Shown in pieces: positions 45,154-56,929 of a DNA stretch of 64,000 nucleotides (positions within the stretch are counted from its first letter, which is position 1; each line of letters begins with the position of its first letter). The notes under the pieces were generated by a model. It did not search any database, was not told the DNA's origin, and saw only the letters and a list, made by a program, of their open reading frames with translations. The stretch is from Apostichopus japonicus. Its lineage: Eukaryota; Echinodermata; Holothuroidea; Aspidochirotida; Stichopodidae. Made by a program: the position numbers and the translations under genes. The DNA is taken from positions 17,363,303 through 17,427,302 of the forward strand of contig NC_092581.1 in assembly GCF_037975245.1 (NCBI RefSeq), in the 5' to 3' direction.

Positions 45154-45223
45154 GAAACAACGCAAGTTAAACTGCCTATGGGAGGCCCACCAGCTAATCC
45201 TGACTTCATTTGTTTTCTTGACA
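45154..45223 (+). other. Candidate exon with good splice sites, frame unclear
   Basis: A pyrimidine-rich acceptor (ACTATTTTTCCAG) and a perfect GTAAGT donor bound 70 nt that are open in at least two frames: ETTQVKLPMGGPPANP... in phase 0, or KQRKLNCLWEAH... in the phase left by SUPT3H-like exon 2. Neither resembles Spt3 histone-fold sequence. It may be an alternative exon, part of an unknown gene, or chance. Confidence 0.2.
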
Positions 45224-46153
45224 GTAAGTTATATGAGTTTGCTTCTACTCAAGACAGAGAAGTGAAACCTAAGATCAGTTTTTGTATCCACCATGCCATA
45301 TAACTTGCATGAATCATTTTTAGGTTAACTTTAAAGTACGGTCTTAGAATAAGGGTATTGGCAGGATGGACTCCAGTTTGTCGGGAGTTGAATTCAATGT
45401 ATGGATTGTATCTTCAAGCTGTATATTATATCCCAATTGATCTGCTAATAATTGTATATAATATTAATTAATAATACTTCTAGACCTGGGTCCAGAAAAT
45501 GAACAAAAGTGTTCTCTCATTTATTTGTAAGGAAAAAGAGACTCAATGTTTAATTGTTTTGTCCATTCCTACTGGAAAGATTTTCTTTAACTGTTTTCCT
45601 AAATTTGACAAAATTTCTAGAAATTACTAAATTAGTATAAATGTTGCTTTAACTTGGCTAATGAAACTGGGTATTATTTATCAAGCTACTTGTGATGTTA
45701 CACCTTTGGGCACAGGGAAACACTATTTATACCCAGATGATTTGTCTCTGCTGCTATCATAAAATCTCTCCCTCTGAAATCATTTCTGGTGGTGGGTACT
45801 ATTAACCAAATTGTTATAGGATGTTTTCATGATTTACAAGTTTGCCTGACAGTAGTGAACTGAGGAACCTGGAGGTGTTGTAAAGGGTATAGAGGAATGT
45901 CTATAGGGAACCAGTTAGTGTAGACATATTATTGGATCTCCCTAACACCTGTCTGTCTTCTGAATTGTTAAAGTACAATAACCTCATGAACCATGCTACC
46001 ACAAATACTTTCCTAACCAACTGTACAGCAGGTTGGAACAGGAGGCATTGCAGCAGAAGGATAATATCCCACCCCCCTCCCCCCTCAAACAAATCATTCC
46101 ATGGGGCTAGTAAAAGAGGATGGGGTGGAGGTGAAGAGGTAAGCAATAGTTAA

Positions 46154-46678
46154 AGGCCAGATATCGTGATTTTTGGTGGGAGCGTACAGTTAATTCATTG
46201 CCCATGCACGGTTATTGGGCTACCAAACTCGGAAAACCGTTGCCGAAAAAGTTTCTATAGACGGTGTGCGTAGGATATTCTACACACTGTAGTGTATACG
46301 CTGTGTATACCCATCTCAGCACCACTAGACCTGTATATATGCACTTTCGTGTAGTATAATTTTCTGACAGGCTACCCTGTCCGTTATAGCTATGGAGAGT
46401 GTTGGTGCGGGTGGGTGCACCTCCTCCTAAACGACCAAGAGGAAGACCGCCGAGTTGTAATCTTCCAGCAAAACGTTCTTATAGTCTCGATCGGGCCAAA
46501 CCTGAGGGCACAAGAGTTTACCAGAGGAAAATCATGAGAAATTAACAATGTATGTTTTAGTAAAGTTTGCCCATGACACATGTAAAAGGAAATATCCATT
46601 TCCGTTAGCAACTCTTTTCAACCAATCAAAAAATTGAAAATAAAAATACTTTGTCGTTTGAGAGACGAAATCTGGCCT
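46154..46678. mobile_element. TTAA-flanked TIR element (525 bp)
   Basis: Ends AGGCCAGATATCGT and, inverted at the right, AGGCCAGATTTCGT (one mismatch in 14) are bounded on both sides by TTAA (46150-46153, 46679-46682). TTAA duplication is typical of piggyBac and also of Kolobok elements. It is too short for a transposase, but unlike the other MITEs here it contains a reading frame with an AT-hook. Confidence 0.7.
46390..46545 (+). pseudogene. AT-hook-encoding open frame inside the TTAA element
   Basis: After a stop at 46387 the frame runs 51 codons to TAA at 46543-46545. It contains APPPKRPRGRPPS (KRPRGRPPS, 46429-46455), a textbook AT-hook core RGRP in a Pro/Lys/Arg context, then a basic tail ending YQRKIMRN. 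There is no ATG before residue 49, but TTATAG just upstream could be a splice acceptor. It could be the 3' end of a transposase gene, a captured host exon, or chance. Confidence 0.35.
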
Positions 46679-46839
46679 TTAAGCCCTTACTCCCATGGTG
46701 GGGAAATGGAATAAGTTTTGCTGATTCATTGGCTAAGGTAAAAGTATTTGATGCTATAGTGATGGCATACTTGTGCATGTGCCTACACCTGTGTGTATGT
46801 GCATGTGTGAGGCCTTGGTTGTAAACACTATAACTCAAA

Positions 46840-47280
46840 AAGGAAGTGGTGGTTGATCTTCATACTTGCTCAATGAATTCGTGTCAGTGAGTAAAAGAAT
46901 GCTATTGTTCTTGTAGAGGTGAAAGGTCAGTTGAGACCACCAAAGATCAAAGTCTGAAAGCCTTGTAAGTATGATAACTACAGAAGAAAAGCTTGGATGA
47001 ATTTCATAGATGGTCTGTGCATCCACCTTAGTGAGTTCAAAATCCCCATTTTCTTCGTAGAGGTCAGTGGGGGTCAAATTTTGAAAACTTTATTAGCACA
47101 TACTTCTACAATAATGCTTTGATGAACTTTATCCTTGGTGTTTGGATCCACAGAGTGATAACAAGAACCTTATTGTTTTAGCAAAGGTCGTTTAAGTCAC
47201 CAGAGGTCTTGGTCGTAAAAACTTACATGCCTTATCCGAGCAAACTATTACTTACATACCAACATTGCACAAACAACTAA
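46840..47280. repeat. Dispersed GGTCAAAGGTC-type repeats, three tandem modules
   Basis: Modules near 46913, 47058 and 47182 each contain GTAGAGGT.AAAGGTC-like text, an AAAGTCTGAAA.CCTTGTAA-like segment and TGGATGAATTT / TGATGAACTTTAT. They lead directly into the 61-bp array. Confidence 0.55.
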
Positions 47281-47920
47281 TTTACACAAACATACATGTT
47301 AGTTCATACCACCATTACACAAACAACTCCTTTACAGCAGTGTTACACAAACATACATGTTACTTCATACCAACATTACACAAACAACTCCTTTACAGCA
47401 GCGTAACACAATGATACATGTTACTTCATACCAACATTACACAAACAACTCCTTTACAGCAGTGTTACACAAACATACATGTTACTTCATACCAACATTA
47501 CACAAACAACTCCTTTACAGCAGTGTTACACAAACATACATGTTACTTCATACCAACATTACACAAACAACTCCTTTACAGCAGTGTTACACAAACATAC
47601 ATGTTACTTCATACCAACATTACACAAACAACTCCTTTACAGCAGTGTTACACAAACATACATGTTACTTCATACCAACATTACACAAACAACTCCTTTA
47701 CAGCAGTGTTACACAAACATACATGTTACTTCATACCAACATTACACAAACAACTCCTTTACAGCAGCGTAACACAATGATACATGTTACTTCATACCAA
47801 CATTACACAAACAACTCCTTTACAGCAGTGTTACACAAACATACATGTTACTTCATACCAACATTGCACAGACTACTAAACCACAACTGTTACACAAACA
47901 TACATGTTACTTTAAAAGAA
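47281..47920. repeat. 61-bp minisatellite, about 10 units, with 6-unit higher-order repeat
   Basis: Period 61 measured from ACATGTTA at 47294, 47355 and 47416 onward. Core: CATGTTACTTCATACCAACA then TTACACAAACAACTCC and TTTACAGCAG. Variant GCGTAACACAATGATACATG occurs at 47401 and 47767, 366 bp (6 units) apart. The 191-codon open frame is repeat translation: 61 is not a multiple of 3, so it cycles through frames. Confidence 0.95.
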
Positions 47921-48130
47921 AAACTTGGATGAACCCTATGTGTGGTATAAATGTCCACCTTAGCAAGTACTACACCTTTTATGTGGAGGTTAAAGGTCAT
48001 TTGAGGTCAACACCTAGTTAACACAAATGTCAAGTGTATGAATTTGATAGGTGTTGTGAAGATCCACTTTACTGTTTACAAGAACCCTAAATTTGATGTT
48101 TCTTAGTAGTCAAACGTCATTTGAGGCAAA
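47921..48130. repeat. Dispersed GGTTAAAGGTCATTTGAGGT repeat
   Basis: A further module of the family, with GGTTAAAGGTCATTTGAGGT near 47988 and CAAACGTCATTTGAGGC near 48111, flanking the right side of the 61-bp array. Confidence 0.5.
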
Positions 48131-49990
48131 CAGAAAGTCAATTACCTGTAAATTACCTGAAAAACACACTCCGAAGCCTGTAAAACTTGAAATCAACAAA
48201 AACTTGATAAAGAGAAAAGAAAAGAAAAAAAAACTTGTGTGCAATGTCACAAATAAGTAGTAGCTGCCAGTGTCATAGTTGTCAATAGGAGTAACTTTGT
48301 AACAAGTCAACCAAGCTTTTCTTAGTAATATCTATAAAATGTATTTAGCAGAAGATTGCAACAATTCTCAAAGGAATTCTGTTACAGTTTGCTTTGTCTG
48401 TATCTAGTGAAATGCATCATTTTCTATGGGGTGTTACATAGATGGAGCAGCCTCTGTTGGTTGGGTTCTATCATTTTGCTATTTTAAAGCAATTTCCATA
48501 GTTCTATTCTGCCCCTCCCTATCATAGTGGTTCAACATTGAACATGCTCTAGACAAAGCTAGAGCAATTGTCAACTTATGCAATGATTCATTGTGAGTAC
48601 AATTTACTAGTAGATAGTGTGTGGTTCAAACTAGTACAAAATCTTTGCAATTCATGTTTGTCATTATTAATAAATTTATATACCATACCAGCTCTGAATA
48701 AAAAAAAAAAAAAAATAAAAAACCCATTAAGGTTTTTAATGCCTGTGCCATTATAAATTAAAAATGCATAGAGCCCAACTATCTATCTGATAACACTGAC
48801 TCTGGTTGAAGGGAGTTAATTAATTTATGTTAATTAATTCATTAATTATGTAACTAACCCTCATATGTAAAAACATTGAAGTGTTTGAGTCACTTCTAAA
48901 GGGGAATACATTTAATATGTACATTGCCAAAACTGCCAAGTTGTCACATGAATGCTTGGTCTGTGAAAGCAATATTTTGGTTTACTGGACAGTATGTTAA
49001 ATACATTAAATCAATAAAAACATGAAGCATAGTTTATTCATCATGCTAAATTAGCTTTTGACAACAATATGAAGTTTAAATGTTAATCAATAGCATCTAG
49101 TAAACATTTGCAAGAATAATATTCAACAGTATTGAGTACAGGAAAAACTCACCTACCATTTTCTGAGCAAAAACTTATATATCTGAAAGGTTTATTTGAC
49201 CTAGCTATTGTATTTCTACATTTTTAATTCAAATTTTGTTTTTACACTACTTAATTAAAAGTTACAGCTTCTTGACTGGCAAGAATGCCAATATAAATTC
49301 ATGAAAAATGAAAAATTTAAGTTCTGCCCCTAATGTTTCAATAACTACTAATTTGTTGCCTTTTTGGCATTCCATAGTAGGTTACAAAATTTTGAAATTT
49401 TGACCTTTGACATGTTTTTCCTGTTAAGATCTGCGGGAGATAATTATATATAGATATACAATAACTTATTGTACAAACCTCTAATTTGAGTGAAAAACAA
49501 TGTGAGTCATATGATTTTACTAAATAATTCCATTTGCTTAGGGTAAATTAATGATTGAAACTTCCATTAAAATAAGTCATTTATTATATATTTCTGACTG
49601 GACAACTGTGAAATTTGTTTTCAGCTGAGGGTGGTATTTTGATGACTTGATGAGGTTAGTGTAGGTTGACAGATTTACTGCCTACATTTCTTGGAAGAAA
49701 GATTTCCAATTTAATGGCTGCATCTTGTGATATGTCCTGTAATCTACCGAATCTATTCATCACTTTTTATATGTTAGTTTGACAAGTTCAACGTCATGCA
49801 TCTTGTGTTCGCATAACCTTGTAGGTGTGACGGTGTCTTTGCCCCAGTCTTATTTATATTGAAGTAAAATTTAGACAGTTTAGACATTAACTGAACTTTA
49901 ATAGTTCTGGTCAGTTTTCTGTAACATGTGAGGGAATAATTTAGTGTTCAAATTTTATGTAACAGTTTTTTGACGGCTCTGAACATTGTC
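48131..49990. other. Intronic, nothing recognised
   Basis: AT-rich, with a poly(A) tract at 48700-48720 and TTAATTAA-rich sequence near 48820-48850. No supported feature. Confidence 0.5.
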
Positions 49991-49998
49991 TCTTATGA

Positions 49999-50232
49999 AT
50001 TACTTGTATAGAAATTGGTCCATTTTGCATAGCATTTTGTCCATTTTGCATGTATCCCATTTTGTCCATTTGACATAGAAATTGGTCCATTTTGCATAGC
50101 ATTGTGTCCATTTGCATAGTATTTTGTCCATTTGCATAGTATTTTTTCCATTTTGCATAGTATTTTGCCGATTTTGCGCAGCCCTGTGTCCATTTTGCAT
50201 AGTATTTTGTCCATTTTGCATAGCAATTTGTC
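49999..50232. repeat. 21-bp minisatellite CCATTTTGCATAGTATTTTGT
   Basis: Units of CCATTTTGCATAG plus 5-9 variable bases, about 11 copies. Minus-strand Gln/Asn/Met-rich frames are repeat translation. Confidence 0.9.
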
Positions 50233-50246
50233 CTTTCGTCTACCTA

Positions 50247-50800
50247 TTGACACCAATGGTGTAACATTCTGAGACCAATTGTGTAACATTCTGAGACCAA
50301 TGGTGTAACGATCTGAGAATGATGGTGTAACATTCTTAGACCAGTATTGTATTACGTTCTGAGACCAATGGTGTATCGCTCTGAGACCGATGGTGTATGT
50401 TTTAGTCCAATGACATATTCTGATATGGTGTATTTTCTGAGACCAATGGTGTAACATTCTGAGATCAACGGTGTATCATTCTGAGACCAATGGTGTTACG
50501 ATCTGAGTCCGATGGTGTATAGGTTTGAGTCTGATGACATATCATTCTGATATGGTGTATTTTTTCTTGAGACCAGTGGTGTTTTAATGTGTGATGTTGC
50601 ATATAGTCTGATAACAATGACGGATGTGTCTGATACCAATGGTGTATCATTCCACAACCAGCTGAGATCATTGGCATATCAGTCAGACACCTCCTACAGG
50701 ATGCAAGTCTGATGCCAATGGCCAATGGTGTATCTATCTAAGACCAGTATTGTATCATTTGAGACGTATATATAATGTATTGATTTGAGACCAATGGTGT
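50247..50800. repeat. 22-bp minisatellite CTGAGACCAATGGTGTAACATT, decaying to the right
   Basis: The 22-bp period is clear at 50269 and 50291. Units become diverged after about 50530. Contains the core ATGGTGTA, also present in the next array. Confidence 0.85.
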
Positions 50801-50905
50801 TTCGGTAGAAATTGGATCATGCATAAAAGTCTGGATGTATATCCATGTGAGACCAGTGGTGTCTCAGTCAGAAACCAGCTATGACACCAAAGTCCCATTT
50901 GTTGT

Positions 50906-51317
50906 AGAATTCATGGTGTAGACTTCATGGTGTAGAATTCATTTGTTGTAGAATTCATGGTGTTGAATTCATGGTGTTGAATTCATGGTGTAGAATTCGT
51001 GGTGTAGAATTCATGGTGTTGAATTCATGGTGTTGAATTCATGGTGTAGAATTCGTGGTGTAGAATTCGTGGTGTAGAATTCATGGTGTAGAATTCATGG
51101 TGTTGAATTCGTGGTGTAGAATTCATGGTGTAGAATTCATTTGTTGTAGAATTCATGGTGTTGAATTCGTGGTGTAGAATTCGTGGTGTAGAATTCGTGG
51201 TGTAGAATTCGTGGTGTAGAATTCGTGGTGTTGAATTCGTGGTGTAGAATTCGTGGTGTAGAATTCGTGGTGTAGAATTCGTGGTGTAGAATTCGTGGTG
51301 TAGAATTCATGGTGTTG
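50906..51317. repeat. 14-bp minisatellite GAATTCGTGGTGTA, about 29 units
   Basis: Variants GAATTCATGGTGTT and GAATTCGTGGTGTA alternate in blocks. Each unit carries GAATTC. Shares TGGTGTA with the 22-bp array to its left. Confidence 0.95.
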
Positions 51318-52969
51318 TATCATCATCAGTGTATCATCATTTTGAGGCCAATGTGACAATACAAGACCCAAGAATAACCCAATTTACCAACCTTTCACCT
51401 TTTTTTTATAATTCTTCTCCGTTCCTAACAGTAATGTCTATACGCTTCCTGTTTTGTGGAATTGGTTGTTGTTTGTTTCACAAATTAAACAATTACCGGC
51501 AATCCCATTAGAAGCACGACGTCATTAAGTCAGCAGTGGCAGTTGACGTCTGTCTGTCACATCCGTAACCTCCCATCACCCTATCCTGTTGTGATTCCTG
51601 CAAATTTTCCACATGTCCGAACAGACAGCCCGATTAATAATTCATTTCCCTCTCGGTGACAAAATCAACTTCCTCTGATACCTTTTGGATTCACGGCAGA
51701 TCTAGGCAATCGGTGGAAGTAGTTTACACAGAAGTGACGAGAACAAATAACTTTTCCATTTTGTCCAATTCTCAAGGATCATGGAAGCGTGAAAATGGTG
51801 TTCCGTTAAGAGCATGGGACTCCCACCAGGCTGGACAATCAGCTATTATTCATGGGTGTCCAAACCACAACTAGGTCTAAAAACAGCAGACAAAGAAGTT
51901 TCTCGGAAAATATGAGTAAACCCATTCTCTGCAGACATTGCCCTCTGCACTTTTTTCATGCTTATACTGCCCCATTTCTTACTCATGTGTCTCTATAACT
52001 GAAAATAGAGGTGAAAAGTTTTCCTGCACTTTTAGATCTTAATAGCAGATGAATGGGTTTATATGTGTGTAACTTATTTTAGATCTGTAACCTATTTTAT
52101 GTGTCTGACGACCTTCAACACCTTTTGCATTCCATATCTGTTATTCTTTCCTAAAATATTTCTTTTATGTATTTATATATAGACAACTCTAGGTAATATG
52201 AAAAGAAAAGAATCGTGAAAAAATCCTATAAATAGGTCAGCCGAATCCAATGTACAGTACCTTATCTACAACATACCGTTGGTTTAGACATTTTGAAACT
52301 GTATATGATTAACTAAATTGGGTGTCACTAGTTTAAACTGTTTATGATTGGCTAATTTGGGTGAAACTAGTTTAGACTGTGAATGTGAAGGGTAATAGAC
52401 TTAAAGTGATTGGTTAAGGTTACATGTCAATGTAGAATGGACTGTCAAACATGAACTCAGAGAAACTAGAGTATTAACTTTATCTTTTCTATTCTTGATT
52501 TAAGTCCTCAAATAGTCTTACAAAATTAAGATCTAAACTTTGACCTTGTTACAACATCTATTTGGATGTTCCATAGATGAGCAAGGACGAATGAAAGAAG
52601 GGTGTGTGACCATGAGGTGAGAGTTTAGGGTTCGGTTAGGGGGAGGGGAATAAATGAGTGTGGAAGGAATTTTGGGAGGGGATGAAAGTTGGGGAGGGGC
52701 GCATAAGGTAGTGGAGATATTTCCAGGAATCTATTTAGTACAAAAGTGTGATGAAGAGCCTCATACCCTGATGTTAGTGATAGCCAAATTGAACTGCACT
52801 ACACAGTTCGGGAGTACGGATCTAAGTTTGGGGTGCAAAAGAGCTTGATTTCACAGCATCAAAAGTTTAACAGATTTACAGAATGTATTTGTATGAAAGC
52901 TATAAACAAGTAAAAGAAGTGGATGTAACTTTATTCTGATAAATGACTCTCTTTCCTAATTTATGGACT
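51318..52969. other. Intronic; a less AT-rich island at about 51500-51880
   Basis: The island has two GACGTC (CRE-like) motifs near 51518 and 51545 and a TGTGGTTT on the minus strand near 51865. A 72-codon open frame (51656-51874) shows no domain I recognise. It could be a regulatory element or an old repeat. Confidence 0.25.
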
Positions 52970-53225
52970 CTTTTATCAGCTCAACTACTTGAGCTGTTGT
53001 CATGACATTGCGTGCATCCGTCAATCTGTCCGTCCGTTAGCAACGGTTGAAAGGCTACTGCTGGCAGGGTGGTTCACTGTATGTTAACCAAACTTTGTGA
53101 AGTTCTGACATACACTAGGGGAATTTACAATTTCATCAACAAACAGTAGGTCAAAGGTCATATGGGGTCGTCAGAGATCCGGAAGGAAGGGGTTATGGTC
53201 GTTGACCTGTCGGAAGGTCAATGGG
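52970..53225. repeat. Dispersed repeat: AGCTCAACTACTTGAGCT palindrome plus GGTCAAAGGTCA
   Basis: CAGCTCAACTACTTGAGCTG near 52978 is a palindrome. It is followed by CGTCAATCTGTCCGTCCGTT and then GTAGGTCAAAGGTCATATGG near 53146. This seems a longer copy of the dispersed family. Confidence 0.5.
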
Positions 53226-54610
53226 GAGTGCAGTAGTAGAATGGAGACAGGTAAGTAATGTCACTTGTAAATCCAAACCAGAGAGTTTTAAGGTTTCTCC
53301 TGATAGTGGTCATCCTCGCTTCTGTTATACCATTTCTCTAGATAGTGGTGAATCTTTGCTTTTCTCCCTCACCCTTTTCCACCCTCGCATGTCCCCCACC
53401 CTCTCCCCTCCCCACCCTCTCCCTCCCCCACCTTCCCCTCCTGATAGTGGTGATTCTCTACTTCAACAAACTTTCTCATTAATCAGTGAATCGTTGCTTC
53501 CTTCTTTTACCTACAGTTATAGTCCACACTAATCAGAATTCGTTTTCTACTTGACTTTATTTTCTAATGAGATGTTTTGCCTGGTCACTTTTATTATTAA
53601 GAAAATGCTTATCTAATGAATTCATAATTTTCTATTAATTGCATTTCTATTATTGCTACTGTGTTTGTTCACCCTACGTAGCCTTAAGCTGGACGCCGCA
53701 GCTGCATATAGGCCTCTACCGGCCATGCTTCATTACACTGCGGTTCCACGTCGGCTATGATGGTAGTCCCTCCATTTTCTCCCATTTTCCTAATCTTTTG
53801 TGATTAGAACTGAAGCTGTGAAAAGTTGTTCAACTCTGTTCCTGTTTCCTGTGTGTATTTGGGGGTTGTTTTCTTTCTACTCCTTGTTCCTTCAAATCAA
53901 GTCTGATTTTTCTTTCATATTTTTTTTTTTTCGGTGCCAAAATTGGGGTAACTACAGAATGCATGTTGAGTACAAAGACCTTTCATAACTGTAACCACAA
54001 CATCCTGACAAATGTCTGATATTCCATAGAAGTACTTTGCATAAAAACTTGATAAAGTTTAATAAATGGAGAAAAGAAGAGAAAAAAAAAAACGAAAAAA
54101 TATCAGAGACAAGAGCAGGTTGTGGAGAAGTATTGATTTGATGTGAATATATTAGCTTATTAGATGAGGAATTAAACAACGCTGGTCTGATCGTCCTTGG
54201 GGCAACCCAAGGCTTTCTCGTAATCACACGTGTGACGTTGAATTGAATGTACTTAGCAGACTGGATGGAGAGGGGCTATTGGCCAAACAAAATTGAGTCG
54301 ATCTATAAACGCTTTGTTTGGATGAAGATGAATATATGAATATCTCACTAAACAGCAGCAGAACATAAGTTTACAGGGTTTCATTTTATTCACTTAAATT
54401 CGCTAACTTCTGTCATCCAAATTTGCAATGTTACAATGTTTTACCAAGAAAGTGATATTTTTGAACTCTTTCCATCCAGAAATTAGATGTTTATGGTGTG
54501 ATTTGAAAAAAGCAGAAGAAAAAGAAAATGTTGCTTAAATTAACCGTCTAAATTCTTTTCCTTTTTTTTTTGATATCAGAAAACCACTTTTCTTTGATAT
54601 GTTATGACTA
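53226..54610. other. Intronic, nothing recognised
   Basis: Contains a pyrimidine-rich stretch (53390-53450) and a GTAAGT just after 53250 with no supportable exon before it. Confidence 0.45.
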
Positions 54611-54618
54611 TCACACAT

Positions 54619-55079
54619 TAGGGATGCACCAGATCCAAATTTTTGGATCCGGCAAGAACCGGATTTTGCCGGATAGTACATGAAATCCGGCCGGATAAAA
54701 TCCGGCCGGAACCGGATTTTTTCATTACACAAAAGAAAATCATTAATAAGAAGTAGAAGTATGAAACAAGGAGTATTATTTTGGTTGATCTTTAGAAAGA
54801 GTGGGTCAGACCATTGAGAAAATTAAATTAAACATGTTAAACCTAATTATTCCTTACTTTGAATGTTTTTATTAATTTTTGGAAATAGTTTACATTGATT
54901 TAAGTTAATACCAACACCTTTTTAAGGAATAATTCAGGCCAGATTTTGAAAAAGATCCGGCCAGATTTTGAAGAAGATCTGGCCGGATTCTGAAAAATAT
55001 CCGGCCGGAACTGGAACCGGATAATTGCTCACTATCCGGCCGGATAGTCCGGCTGGACCGGATATCCGGTGCATCCCTA
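54619..55079. mobile_element. hAT-type MITE (461 bp) with 8-bp target duplication
   Basis: Inverted termini TAGGGATGCACC / GGTGCATCCCTA lie between identical TCACACAT at 54611-54618 and 55080-55087. The subterminal regions carry many copies of ATCCGGCCGG-type motifs on both sides, a possible transposase-binding pattern. The middle is AT-rich and non-coding. Confidence 0.9.
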
Positions 55080-55830
55080 TCACACATCTCTCTAATATTT
55101 GGGAAACAACTCACCCACTAAGGAGGTAGTGTTGTTGAGGGCAGCAATCCAGAAAGGAACTAATTAAAGGATTTATTCAACTATAGTGATATTCAACAGA
55201 TTTGAGTGATGATAAGGCTGTGTGTGTTTGAATTGGTCACAAATAAAGAGATCCCTGTTGATATTCACAGAGTATCATTATATTTCTCTTAATGACCTAT
55301 TTTGTTTTAAATACTTTTTTTTTAACAATTGTGTTTAGAGCTAAGTAAAGCATATGTCTTTCCAAGAATTTCACTACCCTTTTATTTTGTTCCCTTTGAT
55401 AGGCTGTGGCCAAGGCACTTGACCTCTCTTATCGCACCATCCTTCCGTCCCCCTACTCCCCTCTCCAGTTAGATTGGCAAAATATTTGTGTATCAAATAA
55501 GAATAAATATTTACATGGGATATTTCTGAAGATGATTACTGATTGGGCAGTGTGACCTTTGCCCAATGCAGCCTGTTTGTAGTTACTTAATTTTTACACT
55601 TTATACGTTTTTGCAGATTGTGCTGGTGGTATCTTATTTGAAGCGTAAGAAATCTAATTTGCTGAAAGTGTATTTCTGACTGTATCTTACTCCTATTTAT
55701 GAATATGGAAATAAATAAATGAAAATGAAATTTTTTTTTTTTATTAATGTGAGCTGAATTGCTGACCAACTTGTTTAAAGATCAGTTTTCAATATTGCCC
55801 CCAAATGTAATAATGCTAAATATTGTCACA

Positions 55831-56210
55831 AGTTTTGAAAAGGACTTTTCAAGAGGCTCTGATCCTCCATATTATTCCCAGAGGAGAGTTCAATTAGACA
55901 CTTTAACTGTCTCCATGAGGCCAAAGTGCTTTTAACTTGACATTAATGTGCTCCTTGAAACCTGAGAGTTTTTTTAGTGACCATCATTTGACTTTCTAGC
56001 ATATTTGCTAGAAATAATGTCAGAAGTTTTGAAAAGGACTTTCCTGGAGGCTTTGATCCGCCATATTATTCCCAGAGGAGAGTTCAATTAGACACTTTAA
56101 CTGTCTCCATGAGGCAAAAATGCTTTGAACTTGACATTCATGTGCTCGTTGAAATCTGAGAGTTAGTGACCATTATTTTACTTTCTAGCATATTTGTGGA
56201 TAAAACTGAT
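55831..56210. repeat. 193-bp tandem duplication
   Basis: AGTTTTGAAAAGGACTTT starts each copy (55831, 56024); both contain CAGAGGAGAGTTCAATTAGA and CTGTCTCCATGAGG. A more diverged relative lies near 37300-37470 (AGTTTTCAAAAAGTACTTTC). Confidence 0.85.
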
Positions 56211-56929
56211 GACCTCTAAAAGAAATTTTTTTATGGGTTAGGGTTAATGTTTAAAAAAGATTAAAAATGTTCAAAAACAAAATTATCAATGAAAACTGCC
56301 AAAACCAGATGCGATTTTTGCACTGTAGTTAAAGCAAAGTAAGATCCTTTTGAAAGTAATTTGTTTATGATTTTAAATCCTTACTAAGTATGGATTCTAT
56401 TAAAATCATGCATAAAGTAATGCCTATCGTGGTGGCCTAAATCTTTTGTTTCAGTCATGCAATCAAACTACTAGTAGCCGGTGGTGTTTACAAACAAGCA
56501 TGTGTCCCCCAGGGTTGACTTGTGGATAAAAATAAACTTGATTCATGGCTGGTTCTAGTTTGCAAAAGGGCTTAAATTCTTGTGAAGAGGGAGAACAATG
56601 TGATTAAAGGAACCTGTCAAAAACCGGACACGGATATAAGCCCCCGATGTAGATGATTTAGACCTCAGAGCATCATTTTCTTCTGTCCGGTCTGGAAGAC
56701 CATAGTGAAGACCGCTACTCTTGTGAGATGCGGTCAGAGCCATTTTCGGTAAGTCGGAAGGGTAGAGGGGGTAGATTCTCTGACTGGGTTTTAGCCAACG
56801 TACGGTCTCTGGAACTTGCAGCCAAGGTGTCTGAGAATAATTTTTTTTTTATTTTTGAATTTTGAAATTTGTACCTGTGGTATGCAAGAGCAGTGAAGAA
56901 TCGAACCATGAACCTATTAAGTAGGAAAT

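Noticed and set aside
47357-47932. 191-codon open frame, longest in the window
   Set aside because: Lies wholly in the 61-bp minisatellite; 61 is not divisible by 3, so the frame cycles through all readings and happens to lack stops.
49993-51371. Minus-strand frames rich in Gln/Asn/His/Thr
   Set aside because: Translations of the 21-, 22- and 14-bp minisatellites.
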